Part shown: positions 1 through 6,976 of the stretch, piece by piece
Numbering within the stretch: position 1 is the first letter of the stretch
Layout of the letters: each line of letters starts with the position of its first letter
Assembly (NCBI GenBank): GCA_003021045.1
Contig: PXRN01000004.1
Span: 1 to 46,546 of the forward strand
Origin: Halobacteriales archaeon QS_4_69_34
GTDB taxonomy: Archaea > Halobacteriota > Halobacteria > Halobacteriales > Halococcaceae
Direction: 5' to 3'
DNA: 46,546 nt
Position numbers and translations under genes: made by a program
Notes under the pieces: generated by a model
The model's input: the letters and a program-made list of their open reading frames with translations, nothing else
Told to the model about the DNA's origin: nothing
Databases searched by the model: none

Positions 1-251
1 CCAGTCCCAAGCAGATGCGGAGCATCGCCTCCGTCGTCGTCTACGGCTGCGAGTACGAACAGCTTCAGGCCAACAACGAGTCCTGTCACGTCGAGGAGCC
101 CGCGCCCCACGTCCACCCGCCGTCGGCACCGAGCAGCACCGCCGAGGTGCTCAACGCGATGGACGACGCGGCCGCGCCCGGAACCGCCAAGCAGGCGGTC
201 GTCGATGACCTGCGCGGGTACTACGAGCAGGTCAACGGAAGCGCCTCGTAG
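1..251 (+). CDS. C-terminal part of an unidentified protein (5' end outside window)
   Basis: The frame is open from the first bases of the window to a TAG at 249-251, giving about 83 visible residues, so the gene begins upstream. A Cys and His cluster lies near the start (GCEYEQLQ, SCHVEEPAPHVHPP), followed by an Ala/Asp-rich helical tail ending GYYEQVNGSAS. Third codon positions are GC-rich as in neighbouring genes. It is followed on the same strand, after 157 bases, by the Dyp-like exported protein. The His/Cys-containing segment might bind metal or haem, which would suit the redox genes downstream, but that is only a guess. I do not recognise the family. Confidence 0.6.
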   Translation, partial: SPKQMRSIASVVVYGCEYEQLQANNESCHVEEPAPHVHPPSAPSSTAEVLNAMDDAAAPGTAKQAVVDDLRGYYEQVNGSAS

Positions 252-408
252 ACTCGACGCCGAACCGGCTCTTCCAGTCGTCGATCGCGGGATTGCCGTC
301 GGGCAGTTGTCGGTGCTGACACGTCGTCGATTCGAGGGGATCACGAAACGAGTGGCGCGAGAGCACCCATCAAAACCGATTTCCCAGTCACATGGCGTAG
401 GACAGTAC

Positions 409-1689
409 ATGCCATCCAGTCCGGACCGCGGGCTCTCGCGGCGCGCGTTCACCAAGGCGGCCGTGGCCATCGGCGGCGCGAGCGCGCTGAGCGCGTGTCT
501 CGACCGCGGTGGCGTCGACGTCCCGCAGGGGCCATCGAACCTCTCGGCGCTGCCGAGCGGCCAGCACGCGTGGGACACGTATCTGGCCACCGACGAGGCC
601 GGAAACACTCTCGGACCGCGCCACCGGGTGCTGCTCTATCTCGACTACCCGGGCGACGGCCCGCCGAGCGACGCCGACCGGACGACCCTCGAACGCGCTC
701 TGGAGGGGCTCGACCGCGCCTACCAGCGGGGCAATCGGGGGTTGGTCTACACGATCAGCTACTCGCCGGCGTACTTCGAGCGCTTCGAGGCGTCCCTGCC
801 CGACTCGGTCGACCTGCCGGCACCGAAAGCGCTGTCGCCGTTCGAGGAGCCCGCATTCGACAGCGATGACGCCGTGATCCACCTCGCCAGCGACCACGGG
901 CAAGTAGTACTCGCCGCCGAGCAGGCGCTGTTCGGCGAGAAAAGCGAGTTGAACGGCGTCGAGATGGATGCATCGCTCGCCGAGGTCTTCAAGCGGACTG
1001 ACCGCCGAACGGGCTTCATCGGCGACGGCCTGCCCGCCGAGCACCAAGAGGTCGAGGGTATCCCCAAGGGCGAACCGGTGCCCGACGACGCGCCGCTGTA
1101 CATGGGCTTCGAGTCCGGCTTCGAGAAGAACCAGGCGAGCGAGGACCGGGTGACGATCCAAACGGGACCGTTCGCCGGCGGGACGACCCAGCACGTCTCC
1201 AAGATCCGGCTCCGGCTGGACGACTGGTACGGCGAGCAGGACCACGACGATCGCGTCGGGGAGATGTTCTGTCCGTTCCACGCCGGGGAGGGTCTCGTCG
1301 AGGGAACCGGCGAGAGCCTGGGGGACTCGAACCGGATCGAGAACTGCCACGCAGACCTCGATGCGACCGCCCGCGAGTACGGCCGCGTCGGCCACGCCCA
1401 GAAGGCCTCCGAGGCCCGCGAGGACGGCTCGCCGATCATCCTCCGGCGGGACTTCGACTCGACGGACGACGACGCGGCCGGCGTCCACTTCGTCTCGCTC
1501 CAGCGCGGTGTCAGGGATTTCGAGGCGACGCGGGAGGCGATCAATGCCACCGAACAAACCCAGAACCCGGCGATCCGCCAGCGCGTCAACAACGGCATCC
1601 TCGAATACGTCTTCGTCCAGCGCCGCGGGAACTCCCTCGTCCCGCCCCGGAAACTGCGCGCGCTCCCGACACCGCGACCCGAGCGGTGA
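409..1689 (+). CDS. Tat-exported Dyp-type-peroxidase-like protein (DUF7405-like)
   Basis: A 426-residue protein, probably an exported lipoprotein. The start at 409 puts a twin-arginine motif (SRRAFTK, residues 10-16) and a lipobox-like LSAC (Cys30) at the N-terminus; an upstream in-frame extension to 205 reads as non-coding. Dyp peroxidase hallmarks are visible: GFIGDG (residues 202-207, aligning with the GxxDG catalytic Asp motif), a possible proximal haem His in GHAQ (His329), a possible distal Arg in LRRDFD (Arg346/347), and a C-terminus (YVFVQRRGN...) of the Dyp type. Dyp enzymes are haem peroxidases; the EfeB branch is Tat-exported and linked to iron uptake. The GxxDG spacing has one extra residue, so activity needs testing. 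A strong promoter and a multicopper oxidase follow, and a degraded copy of this C-terminus lies beyond that oxidase. The family number is from memory. Confidence 0.8.
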   Translation: MPSSPDRGLSRRAFTKAAVAIGGASALSACLDRGGVDVPQGPSNLSALPSGQHAWDTYLATDEAGNTLGPRHRVLLYLDYPGDGPPSDADRTTLERALEGLDRAYQRGNRGLVYTISYSPAYFERFEASLPDSVDLPAPKALSPFEEPAFDSDDAVIHLASDHGQVVLAAEQALFGEKSELNGVEMDASLAEVFKRTDRRTGFIGDGLPAEHQEVEGIPKGEPVPDDAPLYMGFESGFEKNQASEDRVTIQTGPFAGGTTQHVSKIRLRLDDWYGEQDHDDRVGEMFCPFHAGEGLVEGTGESLGDSNRIENCHADLDATAREYGRVGHAQKASEAREDGSPIILRRDFDSTDDDAAGVHFVSLQRGVRDFEATREAINATEQTQNPAIRQRVNNGILEYVFVQRRGNSLVPPRKLRALPTPRPER

Positions 1690-1873
1690 GACCGACCGGT
1701 CGCACTGGCTACCGCTACTGCGGGCACTCGGACGAGACGAGAGGGATCCGGCATCCGACCTCGCTCGACTGCGCGCCCGGAGACTTCCTCCTCCATCGCT
1801 TCTCGCTCGCCCACGCTCGATGGTTCAGCCACGAGCCGGGCCATCGACGCGGGCGGAAAGCGACCGTGTGACT

Positions 1874-1888
1874 TTTCGTTATAAATAG
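1874..1888 (+). promoter_or_regulatory. Strong archaeal TATA box
   Basis: The AT-rich stretch TTTTCGTTATAAATA is the best TATA match in this part of the window and stands out from the GC-rich surroundings. Transcription would start near 1910, giving a leader of about 260 bases before the multicopper oxidase ATG at 2175. A weaker TATA-like site lies near 2121-2127 and might serve a shorter transcript. Confidence 0.6.
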
Positions 1889-1907
1889 CGTCTCATATGA
1901 GCCGAAA

Positions 1908-1919
1908 CTGATTAATCAG
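1908..1919 (+). promoter_or_regulatory. Perfect 12-base palindrome, candidate operator
   Basis: CTGATTAATCAG is exactly self-complementary and sits about 25 bases downstream of the TATA box, where transcription is expected to start. A dyad at this place is typical of repressor operators in archaea. The regulator is unknown; a metal-responsive one would suit a copper-oxidase gene, but that is inference. Confidence 0.4.
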
Positions 1920-2174
1920 TACGGACAGCACACGGACCGTCCCGACCATGAAGCGGCCAGCGACGACACGACAGCCAGCGACACCGTCGGCACCGACGGC
2001 GGTTCGACCGATAGCGACGAGGGCGGCGTGGCCGCCGCGTCGTATGCTGCCGGATAGAAGTCTTTCAGCGATTTCGTCGGCCCGGTGCCGACGAGTACGC
2101 TTCATCGGCTCTGTCCGGCAGTATAGCTCCGGAGCGAAAAAGCGAAGACGAACGTCGCAAAAGAGCCCCTCGCC

Positions 2175-4727
2175 ATGAACGGACGCCGCGTCGTCGGACG
2201 ACGGACCCTCGTCGTTGCCGTACTGTGTCTCTGTGGGCTCTCACTCGTGCTGACGTGCGGGGCCGTGGCCGCACAGGACGGTGGCGGCCACCACGGCGGT
2301 GGAGACGAGGGCGACCACGGAAGTGGGACGATCTGCCCGAACGACCACCCCGAGTGGCGCGCGGAGCAGGCGATCGCCGGCGTGGCGGTCGCGGCCTCAC
2401 AGCGGTGTAACCCGGATAGCCCGTCAGTGGTCGCCGCGTCGGTGAAGGGCACGAACAACGTGCCGCGGGACGTGCTCATGCGCTCGCGGCTCGGGCGGGA
2501 CGCGGTCGTCAAGCGAAACGACTCCGACGGCGACGGCGACCCCGACGAGATACACGTCACGCTCGAAGTCACGGGGGTCAACGAGCGCAACGAGAGCGAC
2601 GCCACCCACGAGATCGCCCCCGGCGTGAAGCCGTCGTTCTGGACGTTCGCACCCAAGACCCGCGGGATGGTGAGCGAGGACTCGAAGGCCCAGCGGCTGA
2701 TCAGGATGCCCAGTCCCACGCTGCGCGCCGAAGCGGGTGATAAGGTGTTCGTCCACCTCGAAAACACCCACTACCTGCCCCACACCATCCACCTCCACGG
2801 CGTCGATCATCCCTACGAGACCAACGAAAGCACAAACGGGAGCGAAGCCAGCGGTAGCGGGCCCGCCAGCAGCGAGAACGCCAGCCTCGGCGGGGGAGAC
2901 GACGGTAACGACGGCGTGCCCCAGACGAGCGAGAAACCACTTCTGCCCGGGGAGAACCGCACCTACGAGTTCACGCCCGAGCAGGCCGGGACGATGTTCT
3001 ATCACTGCCACGTGGTGCCCAACGCCCACGTGCTGATGGGGCTCAACGGAATGTTCGTCGTCGAGGAAGAGCGCGCGAACAACTCGGTGCAGACGCTCAA
3101 CGTCGGGGCCGGCAAGGTGCGCCACCCCTCGAAGGGCGTCGGCGAGAACTACACGGCCGAGTACGACATGGCCTACCAGACCGTCGATAAGGAACTCCAC
3201 GAAATCCCCCAGCAATACGACGACACCCGCCGGATCGCAAAGGAGATCAATCGCGGGTACGACGTCACCGACTCCGATCCCGATTACTTCCTGTTGAACG
3301 GGAAGTCCTTCCCCTACACCGTTCGGGAGTCGATCGTCGCGACCGAGCGAAACGAGAGCTATCGTCTCCGGATGCTCAACACGGGCACGCGGCCGATGTC
3401 GATCCACACCCACGGGCACAAGTTCACCACCGAGGCCTACGACGGGATCGAACTCGACGAGTCCCAGGAGATCCAGCGCGACGTACTCTCGATCACGACG
3501 GCCCAGCGCGTCGACCTGACGCTGAACACGACCGTCGACGGGCTGAACTCCTACGGCGAGGGGCTCTGGCTCGCCCACGACCACCGCGAATCCGGCGTGA
3601 CGACCGACGGCATCTCGCCCGGCGGGACGGTCACCATGATCGCCTACGAGGACTACCTCGACGAGCGGGGGGTGCCCCGGACCGACACCAACCTGAGCCG
3701 GTACTTCAGCGAGGCCTACTACGACGGGGAAATCCCCTACTGGGGACGGATGGATCCGGAAGCGTTCGGCGAACCGCCCGGCTCGAACGGAACCGCTGGC
3801 GGGGACGGAGCCGACGAGAGCGCGGCCAACGGGAGCGACACGGGCGGCAGTAGTGGCCACGACCACGGGAGCGGAAACGACGATCACGGTGCCGGGACGG
3901 GCACGGGCGACGGCACGGCAACGAGCGACGGCGCGAACGCGGACGGCGACATGGACATGGACGGCGACGGCATGAACGGAAGCGACACGAACGCGAGCGG
4001 GAACGCCAGCGGCGGGATGGACATGGGCGGCGACGGCATGGACATGGGCGGCGACGGGATGATGGGTGGCGGGATGATGATGGACATGTCGATGGTCCCC
4101 AATGGCACGGTCATCAACGCGAACCCCGACGAGCTACCGCCCGGTTGTGAGGCGGTGAGCGGCGAGCGTACCGTCACCGTGAAGGGCGGCGAGGAGTGGG
4201 CTGCACCCGGCGAAGCGTTCGCGTTCTCGACCGAGGAGTTCGCGTTCGATCGCTGCGAGCGCGTGACGGTGACCTTCGAGAACCACGACGACGTGCGCCA
4301 CCAGTGGATGGTCCACGGGCTCCCGACCGAGACCTACCCGATGGGGATGTTCAACCTCGAAGCGCGCCAGCAGGGGAGCGTGACGGGCACGTTCATCACG
4401 CCCGCGGAGAACGGACGTCTCGAACTCCACTGCTCGCTTCCCCAGCACGAACAGAAGGGGATGCACGCGGCGATCGCCGTCGGCGACGGCGCGGACGGGA
4501 GCGGCGAGACCGGCGGCGGGAACGAAACTGGCGAGGAAGGGAGCCACGCCCACTCGCACGGCGACGGCGCGAGCGGATCGGGCGAGGGAACCGGCAGTTC
4601 CGCGGACGGGTCGGCCGGTCGTGCCGGCGTCGCGGGGAGTGAAGCAATGTCCGCCGCGGTGTGGGGCGGGATCGGACTCCTCGTCGCGGCGTTGTTAGCG
4701 GTCGTCGCGGTGCTGATCCGGCGGTAG
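2175..4727 (+). CDS. Secreted, membrane-anchored multicopper oxidase with an extra C-terminal cupredoxin domain
   Basis: An 850-residue protein. It has an N-terminal signal-like segment (residues about 10-33), two cupredoxin domains of the multicopper oxidase type, a long Asp/Gly/Met-rich linker (about 535-645, with repeated MDMGGDG), a third cupredoxin (about 650-770), another low-complexity stretch and a final membrane helix (about 825-848). Copper motifs: HTIHLHG (203-209), YHCHVVPNAH (276-285; Cys278 with a nearby Met), IHTHGH (410-415) and AHDHRE (467-472). The last site lacks the Cys of a type 1 copper site, so domain 2 seems to contribute only trinuclear-centre His. The third cupredoxin has its own type 1 set: His709, Cys753, His758, Met763. 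It is much longer than usual two-domain oxidases (about 300-500 residues). It would oxidise metal ions or organic substrates outside the cell and reduce O2; nitrite reductase activity is an alternative. Confidence 0.9.
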   Translation: MNGRRVVGRRTLVVAVLCLCGLSLVLTCGAVAAQDGGGHHGGGDEGDHGSGTICPNDHPEWRAEQAIAGVAVAASQRCNPDSPSVVAASVKGTNNVPRDVLMRSRLGRDAVVKRNDSDGDGDPDEIHVTLEVTGVNERNESDATHEIAPGVKPSFWTFAPKTRGMVSEDSKAQRLIRMPSPTLRAEAGDKVFVHLENTHYLPHTIHLHGVDHPYETNESTNGSEASGSGPASSENASLGGGDDGNDGVPQTSEKPLLPGENRTYEFTPEQAGTMFYHCHVVPNAHVLMGLNGMFVVEEERANNSVQTLNVGAGKVRHPSKGVGENYTAEYDMAYQTVDKELHEIPQQYDDTRRIAKEINRGYDVTDSDPDYFLLNGKSFPYTVRESIVATERNESYRLRMLNTGTRPMSIHTHGHKFTTEAYDGIELDESQEIQRDVLSITTAQRVDLTLNTTVDGLNSYGEGLWLAHDHRESGVTTDGISPGGTVTMIAYEDYLDERGVPRTDTNLSRYFSEAYYDGEIPYWGRMDPEAFGEPPGSNGTAGGDGADESAANGSDTGGSSGHDHGSGNDDHGAGTGTGDGTATSDGANADGDMDMDGDGMNGSDTNASGNASGGMDMGGDGMDMGGDGMMGGGMMMDMSMVPNGTVINANPDELPPGCEAVSGERTVTVKGGEEWAAPGEAFAFSTEEFAFDRCERVTVTFENHDDVRHQWMVHGLPTETYPMGMFNLEARQQGSVTGTFITPAENGRLELHCSLPQHEQKGMHAAIAVGDGADGSGETGGGNETGEEGSHAHSHGDGASGSGEGTGSSADGSAGRAGVAGSEAMSAAVWGGIGLLVAALLAVVAVLIRR

Positions 4728-4916
4728 CTCGATCAGCACGGACGGCCTCGGGGGAGGAGGGTGTCGTCGAAATGTACCGGACGACGGTGAGTGGGTCGTG
4801 ACGGCCGTCGACCACCAGAGCGGGGCTCGGTAGAAGCCCGTGTGGCGGCCGATCTCCGGCGCAGCGTTGGGGGCTGTCAGCCGACGAACGCCGCGCCGAC
4901 CCGCCTGAGTGGAGTA

Positions 4917-5047
4917 CGATGGACGCCGCGGGCGAGAAACAGCCGGCGATCCGCCAGCGTCAACGACGGCATCCTCGAGGACGCCCCCACCCGGTGTCGC
5001 GGAACCCTCCCTCGTTCTGGCTCGGGAGCTGGGGCGGTCGCGCCGGC
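4917..5047 (+). pseudogene. Frameshifted remnant of a second Dyp-like (DUF7405-like) gene, C-terminal part
   Basis: This otherwise non-coding 352-base gap holds a clear second copy of the end of the Dyp-like gene. Bases 4945-4980 match 1569-1605 closely (encoded QPAIRQR then VNDGILE against NPAIRQR and VNNGILE), and similarity continues through the CGGAACTCCCTCGT-like stretch. A two-base deletion after the IRQR codons moves the reading frame, and no start or complete frame remains. The copy lies just downstream of the multicopper oxidase, so the oxidase is bracketed by the intact gene and a decayed copy. Nothing recognisable was found in 4728-4916. Confidence 0.65.
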
Positions 5048-5079
5048 ACGACCGGCGGAGGCCGCGACCGCGAGCGTCC

Positions 5080-6174
5080 TCAGTCGAGCTCCAGTCCGCG
5101 GATCGCCACGACCCCGCCCGCGTCCGTCCCGTCCTCGACGCGGCCGATCACCTCTCCGTCGGTCGCGTCGGCGAGCGCCGCGGCGTCAGCCGGGGGGAGC
5201 GCCGCGACGAAGCCGGTTCCCATGTTGAACGTCCGGTGCATCTCCCGGTCGGCGACGTTTCCCTCGCGCTGTACGAACGCGAAGACCGGCCCCGCCGGGA
5301 GGGGATCGTCGATCGCGTAGCGCAGCGGTCCCATCCGGGCGAGGTTCCGCCAGCCGCCGCCGGTGACGTGGGCCGCGGCGTGGGCCCCGTGTTCGCGCAG
5401 GGGGTCGAGCAGGTCGGCGTAGATCCGCGTCGGCTCCAGCAGCGCCTCGCCCACGGTCTCGAACTCCCCGCCCGGGAACGGCGCGGCGTAGGCCACGGCG
5501 GGCGAGTCGTGGCCGCGCGTGGCCGCCTCCCGGGCGAGCGTCAGCCCGTTCGAGTGGATCCCCGAGGACGGGAAGCCGACGAGCGCGTCGCCCGGCTCCG
5601 CCCCGTCGGGAAAGAGCTCCTGTTCGGCGGCGAACCCGGCACAGGTCCCGGCGAGATCCACGCCCTTGATGACTTCGGGCATCACCGCGGTCTCGCCGCC
5701 GACGAGCGCGACGCCCGCCCGCTCCGCGCCCGCGGCGAGGCCTTCGCCCACCTGTGTGGCCACCCCGTCGTCGGGCTCGGCGACCGCGAGGTAGTCGACG
5801 AACGCCACCGGCTCGACGCCGGCCGCGACGAGGTCGTTGGCGTTCATCGCCACGCAGTCGATGCCGATCGTGGAGTACTCGCCCAACGCCGCGGCGACCA
5901 GCAGCTTCGTGCCGACGCCGTCGGTGGCGAGGCCGAGGTACTGTCCGCCGAGGTCGAGCAGGCCGGCGTAGTCGCCCCCCGACCCATCCGTTCCGCCGTC
6001 GGCCCCGACGTCGCCGCTCGCCCCTCCCGCTGCACCGACGAGCGCCGCGGTCGCGGCCTCGCTCGCCGCGACGTCGACCCCTGCCTCGGCGTAGGTGAGC
6101 TCTTCGTCCGTGGTAGCCGCCCGCTCGCCTTCCGTTTCGCTCTCGTCCGTATCCCCGTCGGCGTCGTGGCTCAC
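5080..6174 (-). CDS. purM: Phosphoribosylformylglycinamidine cyclo-ligase (AIR synthetase)
   Basis: A 364-residue enzyme of purine synthesis that makes aminoimidazole ribonucleotide from formylglycinamidine ribonucleotide using ATP. Family motifs occur in order: DGVGTKL, NANDLVAAGVEP (family NDLxxxGAEP), GGETAVMPEV, FPSSGIHSNG, HVTGGG and FNMGTGF near the C-terminus. The frame is open further upstream to 6297, but that part is basic and unlike PurM; GTG at 6174 (VSHDADGD) is chosen because no in-frame ATG lies near the domain. The N-terminal 30 residues and a Gly/Asp-rich insertion around residue 60 are loose haloarchaeal additions. It does not overlap its neighbours and probably has its own promoter. 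Function is confident; the start is less so. Confidence 0.93.
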   Translation of the reverse strand: MSHDADGDTDESETEGERAATTDEELTYAEAGVDVAASEAATAALVGAAGGASGDVGADGGTDGSGGDYAGLLDLGGQYLGLATDGVGTKLLVAAALGEYSTIGIDCVAMNANDLVAAGVEPVAFVDYLAVAEPDDGVATQVGEGLAAGAERAGVALVGGETAVMPEVIKGVDLAGTCAGFAAEQELFPDGAEPGDALVGFPSSGIHSNGLTLAREAATRGHDSPAVAYAAPFPGGEFETVGEALLEPTRIYADLLDPLREHGAHAAAHVTGGGWRNLARMGPLRYAIDDPLPAGPVFAFVQREGNVADREMHRTFNMGTGFVAALPPADAAALADATDGEVIGRVEDGTDAGGVVAIRGLELD

Positions 6175-6325
6175 GGGCGGACGCCCGCGGAGCGCGAGCA
6201 AAAGACCGTCGGTGGCGCGTCGGTGTTTCCCCGAGCAAAAACGGCGGGCTCGTGGCGCCGGACAACCGACGGGACGTGTTCGTCCACGGGCCGGCAAAAT
6301 CGTCGGAGACCCTCGTTCGGCGCTA

Positions 6326-6976
6326 TCAGATCCCGAACCCGAATCGGACCAGCGCCAGTGCGGCCAGCGCGGCGCTCGGGACGAACGCGAGGACGAAGAC
6401 GACCTTGCTCCACGCGAACACCGTCCGGCCGTCGAGCGGACCGAAGGGGATCATGTTGAAGCCCGCGAGCAGCAGGTTGATCGTGAGACCGAAGTCGCCG
6501 ACATCGGCCACGAAGCCCGACGCGAGGAAAGCCGGCGGTGTGAAGATCGCGGCCAACAGCAGGTTCGTCACGGGACCGGCGAGCGCGATCAGGCCGTTCT
6601 CGCGGGCGGTGATCCGCCCGCGGTGATAGACCGCGCCGGGCGCGGCGAACAGGATGCCGGCGAACGCGCCCGCCACCGCGAGGAACAGCATCGAGTAGTC
6701 CGCCCGGAAGTGCGCGACCTGCCCGAAGCGGGTGGCGACGACTTTGTGGGCGAGCTCGTGGAGCAGGAAGCCGACGCCCGCGGTCGCCATGCTGAGTGCG
6801 AACAGCTCGGGGAGGGCCGTCGAGCCGATCACGCCGGGGCCGCCGAAGAAGACCACGAACGCGACCCCGAGCGCCACCCACGCGACCGCGAGGTCGAGCA
6901 GCTCGCGCGCCTCGAACCGGATGCCGCCACCGCCGCCTGCTCTCCTACCTGCGCTCGCGCGTCCCCCCCGGCTCAC
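6326..6976 (-). CDS. M50-family (site-2-protease-like) membrane metalloprotease
   Basis: A 216-residue polytopic membrane protein with the zinc protease motif HELAH (residues 73-77) in a membrane helix and the second M50 motif NMIPFGPLDG (174-183), whose Asp182 is the third zinc ligand. About five to six hydrophobic segments are visible. M50 proteases cut substrates within the membrane. The GTG start at 6976 overlaps the TGA of the upstream TraB gene in a GTGA arrangement (6973-6976), which indicates translational coupling and decides the start. No PDZ or CBS domain is present, so this is a minimal member of the family. The substrate is unknown; the upstream TraB protein is a candidate partner. 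Confidence 0.9.
   Translation of the reverse strand: MSRGGRASAGRRAGGGGGIRFEARELLDLAVAWVALGVAFVVFFGGPGVIGSTALPELFALSMATAGVGFLLHELAHKVVATRFGQVAHFRADYSMLFLAVAGAFAGILFAAPGAVYHRGRITARENGLIALAGPVTNLLLAAIFTPPAFLASGFVADVGDFGLTINLLLAGFNMIPFGPLDGRTVFAWSKVVFVLAFVPSAALAALALVRFGFGI

Larger units (their letters stand above)
1872..2057 (+). other. Open acidic reading frame without a start codon (possible gene remnant)
   Basis: This 485-base gap between the Dyp-like gene and the multicopper oxidase contains a frame open from 1872 to a TAG at 2055-2057. It reads as a haloarchaeal-style acidic tail, including DHEAASDDTTASDTVG and STDSDEGG. There is no usable ATG or GTG at its beginning, which overlaps a TATA box and a palindrome. 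The composition looks coding, so it may be the 3' end of a deleted gene. I do not recognise a family, and a chance acidic frame is possible. Confidence 0.35.

Noticed and set aside
388..1557. 389-residue minus-strand ORF opposite the Dyp-like gene
   Set aside because: Antisense frame of a clear gene; Arg/Val-rich with no motif. Long antisense ORFs are expected in this GC-rich DNA.
1686..1871. 61-residue plus-strand ORF overlapping the Dyp-like stop
   Set aside because: Its basic and His/Arg-rich composition differs from neighbouring genes and no motif is visible.
3946..4098. Tandem short repeats around ATGGACATGGGCGGCGAC considered as a CRISPR-like or DNA repeat
   Set aside because: They are in frame and encode the Met/Asp-rich linker of the multicopper oxidase; there are no unique spacers.
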